In this document: piece after piece, positions 41,899 to 50,984 of the stretch
Layout: the number at the start of each line of letters is the position of its first letter
Position numbering within the stretch: the stretch's first letter is position 1
Source of the DNA: XYA12-FULL-58-9 sp001798605
GTDB lineage: Bacteria > Myxococcota > XYA12-FULL-58-9
NCBI GenBank assembly: GCA_036736205.1
Contig: DAINMX010000009.1
Span: 1-57,055 of the forward strand
Reading direction: 5' to 3'
DNA: 57,055 nt
Notes under the pieces: generated by a model
The model's input: only the letters and a program-made list of their open reading frames with translations
Databases searched by the model: none
What the model was told of the DNA's origin: nothing
Position numbers and translations under genes: made by a program

Positions 41899-43863
41899 AT
41901 GATGAGGCAAGCGATCGCACGTTCGGTGGTATTCGCGTGGATGGTTTCTGGCTGCGCCGGAGCGCACCGCCCTGCTTCTGGCGGCCCCGCCGATTCGGGA
42001 ACTCTCAACAGCTATGCCCCAGAAGCAGCACCGAGCGAGGAGTCGGTAAGATTGGACGGAGTACCGACAGACGATCGGGCAGAAATCGCGAGCACCGATG
42101 GGCGAAGCGCCGAGCCGAGCGCAGAGCCAAGCGCTGAAGACGAAGAAGCAACAGCCCGCGACTTTGGCGGCCTCGAAGCAGACGGCGACACCAAAGCTGA
42201 CCGCGCCCCAGCTGTCCCCCCTGCCCCTCCCCGCGCCAAGAAAACCGAGACCGAAAGCCGCACCGCCGGCAAAGTGGCCGGGGGCCGGGACGACGAAGGC
42301 AGCAGCCCGTCAGAGGGAAGCGGCAGCGCTTCCGTTGTTGCTCCTTCGATCAAAGCTGGCCGCCATGATGACAACAAGCAATACAATCGTTTCCTCAGCT
42401 TTCTTGGTGAAAACCAACACCTGGTGGTGCACCCAGTCGACGTCAGTGAGCGGTTGGTGATTCGCCTGGTCGATGAGAACGAGAAGAGCCTGCCGAACTG
42501 CAAGGTCGAAGTACAAACGACCAGCGGCAAAGTGCTGTCGCACAGCGTCACCTACGCCGATGGTCGCACTCAATTTTTTCCAGCGGCGAGCTCAGAGGCT
42601 CACGCCAAAGATTTTGTCGTTCGCGCCACCTGCGGATCTCAGACCCGCTCCGGCCAGCTCTCGCGATCCGGGAAGCGCGAAGTTGCCCTGCACTTCCCCT
42701 TTGCTCGCAAGGTCCCAAAGCCCCTGCCCGTCGATATCGCGGTGGTCCTCGACACCACCGGCAGCATGGGCAGCCAGATTGCCCGCTTGAAAAAAACCCT
42801 CGAGGCCATTCACTTTCAGCTCTCAAACCTGCCAACCAAGCCAGACGTCCGCTTTGGCCTCGTCGCCTATCGCGATCGGGGCGATGACTATGTGACCCAG
42901 GTGACCCAGTTCACCAAGAACGTTGACGACTTCCAACGGGTGCTCAACAAGCTCGACGCCGACGGCGGTGGCGATACCCCCGAAGACCTCCAAGAAGCCC
43001 TCGACGACGCCATGCACAAGCTCGATTGGCGCAGCGACGCTCTGCGCCTCGGATTCACCGTCTCCGACGCCATCCCCCACACCGACTACGATCAGAAATT
43101 CAACTATCGGGATGCCATGCAAGAGGCCCTGGGGCGCGGCATCAAGTGGGCGACTGTCGGCGCGGGAGGACTGGGCCGGGACGGCGAGGTCATCTTCCGA
43201 CAAATTGCGCAATACACCATGGGCGAATATGTCTTCATAACCCAAGGCTCTGCCGGCAACTCCGAGGGCGGCGTCGGCGAGGCGAGCCACCATGTTGGCT
43301 CCAACTACACAACCGAAAACCTCGACCAAGCGATGGTTCGCATCGTCAAGCGCGAAATCTCTTATATGACCGACGTGCCGCGCGACTTCGATGACACGAT
43401 CGTCGCCACATCCAACGACAAAAAGATCCCGCGTGACAAGGTTATGGCCCCCGCGGTCGCTGAGGTCCTGCGTCAACTCGCCGACTACAGCGCGATTCAA
43501 CTTAAACCTGGCACCCCGGTGGCGGTGGTACCCGTCGGTACGGAAAAAGGTCACGAAGACGTGGGCGAATACATCACCGAGCAGATGATCTTTGCCGCCT
43601 CGCGTAACCGCGCCTTCAAAGTGCTTGAGCGAGATATGAGCAAGATCGGACAGGAGCTGAAGCTACAGATCTCAGACCTCTTCGACGCGGAGAACACTGT
43701 CGGGGTCGGCAAGATGGTTGGGGCCGAGCTGCTCATCGTTGCCAAGCTCCAAGTGCATGAGAAGGGCGCGACTCTGTTTGCCAAGATGGTGCGTGTCGAG
43801 ACCGGCGAGATCCTCTCCGTCGCCAAGGTCGACATGAACACCAACGTGCTCAAGAGCTCGTAG
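41899..43863 (+). CDS. vWA-domain lipoprotein with FlgO/CsgG-like C-terminal domain
   Basis: The 654-residue protein has a lipoprotein signal (lipobox Val-Ser-Gly-Cys, about residue 18), a long Ala/Pro/Glu-rich low-complexity linker (to about 150) and an Ig-like domain. A von Willebrand A domain follows (about 275-480) with a MIDAS motif DIAVVLDTTGSMGS. The C-terminal 130 residues resemble the FlgO/CsgG outer-membrane assembly domain (AFKVLERDMSKIGQELKLQ; VGVGKMVGAELLIVAKL). The combination of a vWA ligand-binding domain and a CsgG-type domain in one lipoprotein is uncommon. It probably sits at the outer membrane. GAGGAG lies seven bases before the ATG at 41899. Confidence 0.8.
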   Translation: MMRQAIARSVVFAWMVSGCAGAHRPASGGPADSGTLNSYAPEAAPSEESVRLDGVPTDDRAEIASTDGRSAEPSAEPSAEDEEATARDFGGLEADGDTKADRAPAVPPAPPRAKKTETESRTAGKVAGGRDDEGSSPSEGSGSASVVAPSIKAGRHDDNKQYNRFLSFLGENQHLVVHPVDVSERLVIRLVDENEKSLPNCKVEVQTTSGKVLSHSVTYADGRTQFFPAASSEAHAKDFVVRATCGSQTRSGQLSRSGKREVALHFPFARKVPKPLPVDIAVVLDTTGSMGSQIARLKKTLEAIHFQLSNLPTKPDVRFGLVAYRDRGDDYVTQVTQFTKNVDDFQRVLNKLDADGGGDTPEDLQEALDDAMHKLDWRSDALRLGFTVSDAIPHTDYDQKFNYRDAMQEALGRGIKWATVGAGGLGRDGEVIFRQIAQYTMGEYVFITQGSAGNSEGGVGEASHHVGSNYTTENLDQAMVRIVKREISYMTDVPRDFDDTIVATSNDKKIPRDKVMAPAVAEVLRQLADYSAIQLKPGTPVAVVPVGTEKGHEDVGEYITEQMIFAASRNRAFKVLERDMSKIGQELKLQISDLFDAENTVGVGKMVGAELLIVAKLQVHEKGATLFAKMVRVETGEILSVAKVDMNTNVLKSS

Positions 43864-43870
43864 GCTGTTG

Positions 43871-43966
43871 CCACCATCGCTACCGTCACCACCGTCACCG
43901 CCGTCACCACCACCACCACCGTCGCCGTCACCACCGTCGCCACCGTCGCCACCGTCGCCACCGTCC
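43871..43966. repeat. GTC/ACC-rich trinucleotide-type low-complexity repeat
   Basis: About 95 bp of near-tandem ACC and GTC triplets (units such as CACCGTCGC) begin ten bases after the vWA gene stop and run to shortly before the next gene. Read in reverse they would encode a Gly/Asp-rich stretch, but I see no credible start for such a gene. Confidence 0.8.
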
Positions 43967-44006
43967 TGTGTTTCGTTTGCCGTCATTTCTGGGATATGAC
44001 GCCCCC

Positions 44007-44702
44007 ATGAAATTACTTGGTTTGATGCCCATGCTGTTGGGCCTCGTGACTGCCGCGGGTTGCACCCAAAAACCAACAACCACAATCCCCTACTCCCAGG
44101 ATTTCTCAGTGGCGCTGGGATCGGAGTGGTTCTCAATGGGGGGTGGTTGGCAAGTCGTCGATGGCCGCCTTTACAACGATGGCGCGCACAACGTTCCCTT
44201 GTGGCTGGACGCCGCCTTGCCTGCCGAAGTGCGCATCAGCTTCACCGCCGAATCAAAGAGTGAAGCGGTCGATATGAAGGTCGAGCTCTTTGGTGACGGG
44301 CGCAACCACGAATCGGGGTACATCATCATTCTCGCCGGTTGGAACAACTCCCGCAGCATCATCGCTCGACTTGCCGAGCACGGCGAACGCCACAATCCCC
44401 CACGTACACCGGCCACCACAGAATCACTGAGACGTGAACTGGCCGCGGACCCGAGGGCGGCAAGGGTGCAGTATGCGGATCGACGGGAAATCACCCAGCG
44501 CAGCGCACAAATGGCACCGAACACCGTTTACCGACTCCGCGTCGAACGCCAGGACCACGAGCTCAAGTTCTTCGTCAACGACGAGCTTCACCTCGAGTAC
44601 TTCGACCCATCCCCTTTGTCGGGCGAAGGTCATGATCGCTTTGCATTCAACAATTGGGCGTCACAGGTGTACTTCGACGACTTGAAGATCGAGCGCCTCT
44701 GA
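44007..44702 (+). CDS. Lipoprotein with concanavalin-like/DUF1080-type fold
   Basis: The 231-residue protein has a lipoprotein signal (MKLLGLMPMLLGLVTAAGC). The rest is a beta-sandwich pattern starting DFSVALGSEWFSMGGGWQVV and VDGRLYNDGAHNVP, and ending NNWASQVYFDDLKIERL, as in 3-keto-disaccharide hydrolase (DUF1080) and LamG-like proteins. The C-terminal FDDLKIE motif is typical. Catalytic residues are not recognisable, so it may only bind carbohydrate. It lies 143 bp after the vWA lipoprotein gene with the trinucleotide repeat between. Confidence 0.75.
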   Translation: MKLLGLMPMLLGLVTAAGCTQKPTTTIPYSQDFSVALGSEWFSMGGGWQVVDGRLYNDGAHNVPLWLDAALPAEVRISFTAESKSEAVDMKVELFGDGRNHESGYIIILAGWNNSRSIIARLAEHGERHNPPRTPATTESLRRELAADPRAARVQYADRREITQRSAQMAPNTVYRLRVERQDHELKFFVNDELHLEYFDPSPLSGEGHDRFAFNNWASQVYFDDLKIERL

Positions 44703-44760
44703 GAGCTTCACGCCCCTGTAATCTGGGAAAGACACACCGCAACAAAGCGGGAGACTCAGC

Positions 44761-47235
44761 TCAAAGCGCCTGCAGAATTAGGCGAACATCAGCGGCAAAT
44801 TTTCCGTCCGGCGCGATTTTCAGATAGTTCTCGTAGGCTGCCTTGGCCTTCCCCTTGTCACCGGTGGCCTGGTAGACATTTCCCAAAGTAACCAACGCTT
44901 GGCCATTGCGCCCATTGATCTCGATGGCACGCTTGAGATGGGTGAGCGCTTGACTGTTTTGGTCGAGATCAAAATATGCGGTGCCAAGGAGGGTGTGCGC
45001 CTTGTCGTTGGCCTCTTCGATGGCGAGCACCTTCTTGAGCTCAGTCACAGCAACCTTGATCTTGCCCTTTTCGTAGAGAGATGTGGCTCGACTCAGCATT
45101 CGCGAGACATCCTCGGTCGCGTCTTGGGGCTCCTCGCCTACGGGCTTCGGTTTGGCCTTTGCTTTGCTCTTCGTCTTGCTTGAATCCTCGACGACGGGTG
45201 TCGGCTCCGGCTTCAAGGCGAGCTCTGGCTTCGACGCGAGAACTGGCTTGAGCTCTGGCTTTGGTGCGACTTCTGGCTCAGGCGTCGGCTCTGGCTCGGG
45301 CGTCGGCTCGGGCTCGGGCGTCGGCTCGGGCTCGGGCGTTGACTCGGGGTCCGGTACCGGTGCCAGCTTCGGCGCTGGCACTGGCCCTGTTGGCGCCGTC
45401 AATTCGGGGCGTGTCGATTTTGCATCTGCACCTGATGATTGCGGATCAGAGCGGCTCCACAAAACGGCCACCACAGCGACCACAACAACCACAACCGCAA
45501 GGATTCCGACGACCAGACCGGTCGTGCGCTTGGGTTGCTCTTCAAAATCGTCGAGATAAGTCTGATCCACAGCAGGAGGCGCATTGAGCCCAAAAGCCTC
45601 CTCTGGCGTTTTGGGAACAACTTGTTGAAGCGCCTCCGAGGAGGGGGAAGGTCCATGGCCCACACGAACCTCGGCAACCCCCGAACGAGTAAGTCGACCA
45701 TCACCCATAGGAGAGCCAGGCACCACCGATGCGGGGTTGAACCCAATTTGGCGGTGAGCAGCAGGTGGCGGAGCCGATTGAACGGGCGGCGGTGCAGCAG
45801 CTCGCGTCGGTTCCGGCGGAACGACCGGCCGCGGAGAAGGTGGAGGAGGTGCGGACACCAACGCTGCCGACCTGGTTTGTGGCGCCGCTGTTGGAGTGCC
45901 GGCTGTGGTGTTCGGCCGGACGGGAACCGTTGGCACAGGCACGATTGGCACGGGCACCATTGGCGCAGGCACCAGTTGACTCGGGCGTGGCGCACCGCGA
46001 ACCGCCGCGTCGTTAGGCAGCTCGGGCGCATCGGGCAAGGGCGCTGTCCCGCTCACCCCATTGAACGCATACGGCCAAGGTGGCGTAGCACCGCCGCCAA
46101 ACACAACCTTTCGTTTTGGTAGTGCATCAGTTGGCACCAATGGAACGTCAGGCAGACGGGTGGGTACCGGTGCGGGCGCGGGCGGCGTCGCCTCTGCATC
46201 TGGAGCCCTTGGTACCTTCAGCTCCGTATCGGGAGCGTCTAGAGTATTCGGGGTATCGGGCTTCGCTTCGGCTTGAGTCGGGGGAGGCCGCGTGCTCACA
46301 TCGTAGATAAGTCCCTCGAAGTAGAGCTTCGAGATGATGTTCATCGCCTCGAGGTCGCCGAACTCCGATTCCTCGATTACATCGATCAACGAGTGGACAC
46401 CATCGAAGAGGCGCAGGATACCATTCACTTCGTCGGGAATCTCGGCGAGTCGATCGGCGAGCTCGGTGTGATCGACGCCAAAACAGGTGTCCAACGGAGG
46501 GAGCTGCTCGAGGAGACGCCCCCACTCGTCAACCCGGCGCATCCCCTCCATCAGCAAACCTTGGCTGGACAGCTCGATGACATCTGGCCTGTCGACGGAG
46601 CTGAAGGCAATCTCGAAAGTGCCCTCATTCCAAACCATCATTCGGTAGACGGCGCGCTCGGCGGTCAGTCGCCCCAACTCGGCATCAATGACCTTACCAT
46701 TGCGAAAAAAGATCTTGCCAACCTCTTTGCCGCCACGCTCAAAACTAATCGAGCCGGTCTTGCGACCAATCTCAATGGTCTGAATCAGATCGACCACGCC
46801 CATGTCCGACAGGTCACCACTGAACTTGGCACGGGGATCACGCCGTTCAAGCTGTTCCTTTTCTTTTTTCTCGAGAAGGATGGAAATGCGAGTGACGATC
46901 TCTTTGATGTAGATCGGTTTGGTCAGATAGTCATCAACGCCAAGCTCCAAACCACGGATCTTGGAATCGATCGACTTCTCCGAGGTGAGGAAGATGAATG
47001 GCACATTGACGAGCTTCTCGTCTTCCTTGAGTTGGCGGCAGAAGTCAAAGCCGTCCATCTCTGGCATCTTCGTCACCGACAGGATCAAATCAGGAGCGGA
47101 AATCTTAACCTTGTCGAGAGCGTCGCTGCCGTTGACCGCAGTGGTCACGGAGAAACCTGCTTTTCGCAACGATACTTCCATGACCCGAAGGCTCTTGGCA
47201 TCGTTGTCGACTAAAAGAAGGTTCTTCTTGGCCAT
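44761..47235 (-). CDS. PATAN (DUF4388) protein with degenerate receiver, TM segment and TPRs
   Basis: The 824-residue protein starts with a receiver-like domain (about 1-125). The phosphoacceptor position is Val54 (LILSVTKMPEMDG) where Asp is normal, although the acidic pair (Asp10/Asp12) and the Lys in the switch region (LTKPIYIKEI) are kept. A PATAN/DUF4388 domain follows (about 138-240, FSGDLSDMGVVDLIQTIEIG). A long Pro/Ala/Glu-rich linker includes Pro-Glu repeats. A transmembrane helix (VVGILAVVVVVVAVVAVLW) and C-terminal TPRs (GKIKVAVTELKKVLAIEEAN; GDKGKAKAAYENYLKIAPDG) complete it. PATAN proteins are common in Myxococcota and act in motility or polarity signalling. Phosphorylation at the usual site is impossible here. 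The start at 47235 matches the domain start. Confidence 0.85.
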   Translation of the reverse strand: MAKKNLLLVDNDAKSLRVMEVSLRKAGFSVTTAVNGSDALDKVKISAPDLILSVTKMPEMDGFDFCRQLKEDEKLVNVPFIFLTSEKSIDSKIRGLELGVDDYLTKPIYIKEIVTRISILLEKKEKEQLERRDPRAKFSGDLSDMGVVDLIQTIEIGRKTGSISFERGGKEVGKIFFRNGKVIDAELGRLTAERAVYRMMVWNEGTFEIAFSSVDRPDVIELSSQGLLMEGMRRVDEWGRLLEQLPPLDTCFGVDHTELADRLAEIPDEVNGILRLFDGVHSLIDVIEESEFGDLEAMNIISKLYFEGLIYDVSTRPPPTQAEAKPDTPNTLDAPDTELKVPRAPDAEATPPAPAPVPTRLPDVPLVPTDALPKRKVVFGGGATPPWPYAFNGVSGTAPLPDAPELPNDAAVRGAPRPSQLVPAPMVPVPIVPVPTVPVRPNTTAGTPTAAPQTRSAALVSAPPPPSPRPVVPPEPTRAAAPPPVQSAPPPAAHRQIGFNPASVVPGSPMGDGRLTRSGVAEVRVGHGPSPSSEALQQVVPKTPEEAFGLNAPPAVDQTYLDDFEEQPKRTTGLVVGILAVVVVVVAVVAVLWSRSDPQSSGADAKSTRPELTAPTGPVPAPKLAPVPDPESTPEPEPTPEPEPTPEPEPTPEPEVAPKPELKPVLASKPELALKPEPTPVVEDSSKTKSKAKAKPKPVGEEPQDATEDVSRMLSRATSLYEKGKIKVAVTELKKVLAIEEANDKAHTLLGTAYFDLDQNSQALTHLKRAIEINGRNGQALVTLGNVYQATGDKGKAKAAYENYLKIAPDGKFAADVRLILQAL

Positions 47236-47480
47236 TTCGGACCGTCTGGCTGGGTCGCCACGTGGGAAACACCTGTGAACGGGCGAAAAACAGTTTTGCA
47301 CTCACCGGCAGCTGCGGTCAAGCCACAGGGCTTCTTCTGTGACAAAAAAATGTTGTTCGCCGATCGGTACCATGCTACTCGGAGCGTTAGCTCAAACCCT
47401 AATTCCTGAGAATTACGCGGGGTTCGCCCAAAACAAAGGCCAAATCCCCCGCCCCAACAAAAGCATCGGAGGAGGCATTG

Positions 47481-49301
47481 ATGGTACGCAAACTGTTAAC
47501 AGTGGCTGGTTTAGTTGCAGCGCTGGGGGTTCTGGGAACGACCAACACCGCATCAGCCATGACCAGCGTCGAAGGCACGGTGATCGGCGACCAAGGCTTC
47601 TATTGGGACACCCCAGCAGAAGTTTGGATTTTCCCACATCGCATGGGCAACATCGACAATCGCGTCATGCTGCAGTGGGCTGGCGCGCCGTCGAGCCCGC
47701 TGTCTCGCCTTTACAACGTTGATGGCTATGCCAACAGCACCGGCGTCATCGACTCGATCCAGAAAGGTCCTGGCGGCGGTTTCGTTCTCGAGCTCGTCGA
47801 GAACCTCAACCTCGGCATGTGGATCTCCACTCACAGTCCAGGCCATGGCGGTTTTGTCAGCCGCGGCATCGCCGCCACCGGTTGGAACAACTACGTCGAC
47901 GGCGCGCCCATCGGCGAGCTGCAAACCTTCGACGCCTACAACGCGTCCCTCGAGGCTGGCCGCAAGATCGACCTGTTCGTGTCGTATTGGTTCCCGGAGC
48001 TCGACATCGAGACCGGTCTTCATCTGTGGTGGGGCTCGGCCAGCGCCGGTCGACTCCCGGACGACTCCGTCGGCCCCATCGATCTCAATCTCGACTCCAA
48101 CATCGCCACAGACTACGACCCGACCAACCATGGCATCGGCGTCGACGCACAGAGCGACAAACTCAAAATCGATGAGAGCACCTACGGCCTCAACGATCTT
48201 GGCTTTGGCCTTGGCGCTGGTTGGCGTGGCATCGAAGGCTTTCGTGCCGACCTCGGTTTCAACGTCAATCTGCTCGGTGTGAGCTGGGAGCCCAACGCCC
48301 TTGATAGCTACGCCGACATCGGCGGCGCTGGCTTTGGCCTCAACCTTCGTTCGCACTTCGATCTTTCCGACGAGTGGACCGTGGGTGGTTTCATCCGCTT
48401 CGTCAGCGCTTCAATGTCCCTGACACCACAACGCCAGCGTGACGGCGGAACCCTCGAAGAGCCGTACATCCCCTCCGACACCGACTTGTTGTCGAGCCTG
48501 CCGAATCCCAGCTCTGCGTTGCCGAATGAGTTCACCAACCCCGACTACGCCGGCAATGAGGCTTTCCCCGTCAATGGCACCATGTACGAAGAATCAAACA
48601 GCCAAATCCAAATTGCTGGTTTGGTCCGCTACACGCCAATGTCGCGCGCCAAGCTGTACGGTGCCGTTGGCTTCCGTCGCAACTCAGTTACGGCCAAGAC
48701 CTCTGTAGGCAGCATATGGTACGCCGAGGAGAACACCGCTTGGACCACCCTACCGTTCTTCCACATCGGTGCCGAAGGCAAAATCTTCGACTGGCTCGAC
48801 ATGTTCATCGGCGCCAGCAAGCAATGGCGCGGCGAAACCCAAACCTCCACCTATTTCGACAGCCGCATCCCCGACAACACCAATCCTCCAGGCCCCGCCG
48901 GCACTCTGGTGACTCCGGGACAAGAGGACAATCAAAACACCTTGCGACGTGAGTTCACCGACGAGAGCAGCCTCAATAACGCCACAACCAGCACCACGTC
49001 TCTGATGCTCGGTGCTCGGGTGCATCACAAGGCCTTCCAGTTGATGGCCCACGTCGATCCGAACTGGGTTCTCGCAGGGCCGAATTTCCTCTCCGGTCAA
49101 GCCAACAACATGTTTGCTTGGATCGCTATCATCTACGACTGGGACTATGACTTCGATGCGAAGTATGGCAATGGCACGCAAGACTACATCGTGCCCTCGC
49201 CGCACGATGCCGCTCCTGCGGTCGCCCCGGCAGCTCCGGTCCACCTGCCGCCCCGTGACGCAGAGCCCAAAACGGAGACCTATGAGGAATTCGACGGCTG
49301 A
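47481..49301 (+). CDS. Secreted outer-membrane beta-barrel protein
   Basis: The 606-residue protein has a Sec signal (MVRKLLTVAGLVAALGVLG; cleavage after TASA) and a beta-rich body with many aromatic and Gly-containing strands (FGLGAGWRGIEGFRADLGFN; YDWDYDFDAKYGNGTQDYIV) and a Pro/Ala-rich tail. It resembles large OMP-type proteins of myxobacteria but I cannot name a family. The ATG at 47481 has GGAGG six bases upstream; the in-frame TTG one codon earlier is unlikely. It is followed by a strong Rho-independent terminator, so it is probably a single well-expressed gene. The 245-bp upstream gap contains the promoter region but no element I can place with confidence. Confidence 0.75.
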   Translation: MVRKLLTVAGLVAALGVLGTTNTASAMTSVEGTVIGDQGFYWDTPAEVWIFPHRMGNIDNRVMLQWAGAPSSPLSRLYNVDGYANSTGVIDSIQKGPGGGFVLELVENLNLGMWISTHSPGHGGFVSRGIAATGWNNYVDGAPIGELQTFDAYNASLEAGRKIDLFVSYWFPELDIETGLHLWWGSASAGRLPDDSVGPIDLNLDSNIATDYDPTNHGIGVDAQSDKLKIDESTYGLNDLGFGLGAGWRGIEGFRADLGFNVNLLGVSWEPNALDSYADIGGAGFGLNLRSHFDLSDEWTVGGFIRFVSASMSLTPQRQRDGGTLEEPYIPSDTDLLSSLPNPSSALPNEFTNPDYAGNEAFPVNGTMYEESNSQIQIAGLVRYTPMSRAKLYGAVGFRRNSVTAKTSVGSIWYAEENTAWTTLPFFHIGAEGKIFDWLDMFIGASKQWRGETQTSTYFDSRIPDNTNPPGPAGTLVTPGQEDNQNTLRREFTDESSLNNATTSTTSLMLGARVHHKAFQLMAHVDPNWVLAGPNFLSGQANNMFAWIAIIYDWDYDFDAKYGNGTQDYIVPSPHDAAPAVAPAAPVHLPPRDAEPKTETYEEFDG

Positions 49302-49325
49302 TTAGCCAAACGAGTCTCAACTAAA

Positions 49326-49364
49326 ACTGGGCGTCATCTTCACGGGTGACGCCCAGTTTTTTTT
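49326..49364 (+). terminator. Rho-independent terminator after the outer-membrane protein gene
   Basis: A perfect 11-bp stem (ACTGGGCGTCA and TGACGCCCAGT) with a short loop is followed by eight T residues. It lies 25 bp after the stop codon and is the strongest terminator in the window. Confidence 0.95.
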
Positions 49365-49384
49365 GCGCAGTCGAAGGAACAACG

Positions 49385-49744
49385 ATGAACGACAACAGAG
49401 ACAACAGAGACAACAGAGACAACAGCAACTCGCAGCACAACAAGGAAAAGACTTGGAGCGAGGTACTGGAAATCAAAGGTTCAGAGCTCGTCGACCGCAT
49501 CAAGGAGCTGATGGGTGACGCCAATGTTCGCCGTGTGATCATCCGCAAGCCCAACGGTGAAACCATGATGGAGGTCCCCATCGTCGCAGGTGCAGCGGTG
49601 GCAGGCATATTGGCGATGTTCTCACCCGTCATTGCTGCAGTGGGAGCAATGGCGGCTTTGATTGCAGAAGTCAAAGTCGAAATTGTTCGTGACAAAAAAG
49701 ACGATGAGGGAACGGCGCTGCAAACGAAACGGCGAGAGGATTAG
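49385..49744 (+). CDS. DUF4342-family protein
   Basis: The 119-residue protein starts with a tandem Asn-Asp-Arg segment (MNDNRDNRDNRDN), encoded by a 9-bp DNA repeat. The DUF4342 domain follows with WSEVLEIKGSELVDRIKELM and VRRVIIRKPNGETMMEVPI, then a hydrophobic segment (about 70-95) and VEIVRDKKDD. The family has no known function; its core hydrophobic part may associate with membranes. I chose ATG 49385 because domain similarity begins there; the longer open frame would overlap the terminator. Confidence 0.85.
   Translation: MNDNRDNRDNRDNSNSQHNKEKTWSEVLEIKGSELVDRIKELMGDANVRRVIIRKPNGETMMEVPIVAGAAVAGILAMFSPVIAAVGAMAALIAEVKVEIVRDKKDDEGTALQTKRRED
49391..49426 (+). repeat. Tandem repeat, GACAACAGA x4
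   Basis: Four near-perfect 9-bp copies within the DUF4342 gene encode Asp-Asn-Arg repeats; the last copy ends in C instead of A. Copy number is likely variable. Confidence 0.85.
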
Positions 49745-49872
49745 AACACACCACATGTGTTTCCCGCCATGTCTTCGAGGTCCGAGCTCAGGTGCGGGTG
49801 CGGGTGCACACTGTGATCACGCAGGCTAGACCGCTTTCGTCTTTATGGGATCGGATCTTTGGGACGGTAAGA

Positions 49873-49944
49873 ATGACGCAGGCGCGGCGCCAGCGCTCCA
49901 ACTGCTCCAACTGGCTCCAACTGGCGCGCGCCGCGCTGCGTCAT
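49873..49944. repeat. Long imperfect hairpin with CTCCAACTG repeats in the loop
   Basis: The arms (beginning ATGACGCAG and ending CTGCGTCAT) pair over about 20 bases with small bulges. The loop holds three copies of CTCCAACTG. It sits in the 233-bp convergent gap between the DUF4342 and CpoB-like genes and could end transcription from both sides or be a dispersed palindromic (REP-like) element. There is no T-tract. The rest of the gap shows nothing recognisable. Confidence 0.7.
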
Positions 49945-49977
49945 CGATGAGTCAGCTCAGTTCAAGTTGAAACCGGG

Positions 49978-50835
49978 CTAGCGCTTGCCCTTCTGGGGAC
50001 GCGACTTCTCTTTCTCGAGTTGTTTCTTGACTTCGTCGAGCTTGCCTTTGGCCTGACGCACCAAGGGTGACTTTTTGTGCTCAGAGACAATCGCTGAGAA
50101 GAACGTCACGGCATCTTCCAGGTTGCCCAATTCAACCAGGCAAATGCCGCCCTTGTAGAGCGCATCATCTACGTAATGCCCCTTGGGAAACTTTTCGGCA
50201 ACCTTGATGTACTCTTGGAGCGCGCTACGGCACTTCTTCTCTTCGTAGTAAAGGTCGCCGAGCCGATAGTACGCCTCGTCGGTGACACCAGCCTCTGCGG
50301 GCCACCGGTTGATGGCGTCGCGGTAAACACCGCGAGCCTGGGCGATCTTGCCATTCCTTGCGAGATCGCGGGCCTGGAGCATGAGATCTTTTTGGTTTTT
50401 GGGAACGGGTTCGCTCTGTGCGGTTGGCGTCAACGGCTCCTTCGTCGTTTTTTCGAGAGCCTCAACACGGACTCCCAGAGAGCCCTCGCCCGCAAGCGCA
50501 CTCTCGAGCTTGCCCAAGCGGTATTCCGCTAGCTCGAATGCTCCCCGCAGCTCTTGCATCTCTTGAATGAGACGCTCCATCTGCACACCAAAATCAGCGT
50601 CGGTGTTGTGAGCCGCCCGACGTAGATCCGCAAGGGCTTGCGCAACCTCATCAATCTGCTTGTCAGCGCGCTGCATCTGTTCCTCGAGACGCGCCCGCTG
50701 TTCATCCATCCCCTTTGTAAGATCGCCCAGGCCGCCCTGCAGCTGTAGAAGATCGGCTTGCATCTTCCTGCCCGTTTCTGCTGGCACGAAGCACGCGGAG
50801 ATCGCAACGCTGAAGACAACTGCAAACAGTTTCAC
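49978..50835 (-). CDS. CpoB/YbgF-like periplasmic protein
   Basis: The 285-residue lipoprotein begins VKLFAVVFSVAISAC (lipobox Ile-Ser-Ala-Cys). An N-terminal coiled coil (about 20-140, MDEQRARLEEQMQRADKQID) is followed by TPRs (about 175-270, YYRLGDLYYEEKKCRSALQE; KGGICLVELGNLEDAVTFFS). This matches the YbgF/CpoB layout, which coordinates Tol-Pal with peptidoglycan synthesis during constriction. The start is GTG 50835, where the signal peptide begins; the longer open frame to 50976 has no similarity. It lies 149 bp downstream of a Pal-like gene; tolQRAB are not in the window. Confidence 0.85.
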   Translation of the reverse strand: MKLFAVVFSVAISACFVPAETGRKMQADLLQLQGGLGDLTKGMDEQRARLEEQMQRADKQIDEVAQALADLRRAAHNTDADFGVQMERLIQEMQELRGAFELAEYRLGKLESALAGEGSLGVRVEALEKTTKEPLTPTAQSEPVPKNQKDLMLQARDLARNGKIAQARGVYRDAINRWPAEAGVTDEAYYRLGDLYYEEKKCRSALQEYIKVAEKFPKGHYVDDALYKGGICLVELGNLEDAVTFFSAIVSEHKKSPLVRQAKGKLDEVKKQLEKEKSRPQKGKR

Positions 50836-50984
50836 CGCTCGGTGACGGCGTGGCCATTCAGAGCAAGTGGGCCACCGCAGTGCGAGCCAACGACATCGAT
50901 TGAGGCCTGAGGCTTGAGGCATTTGGGGAAAAGTCTTCTCGAACACTCGGGGTCCGCTCTGTGAGCGGATGAGCATCGGGAAGG

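Noticed and set aside
43551..43961. Minus-strand Val/Thr-rich open frame over the trinucleotide repeat
   Set aside because: It is a product of the low-complexity repeat, with no start signal and no domain.
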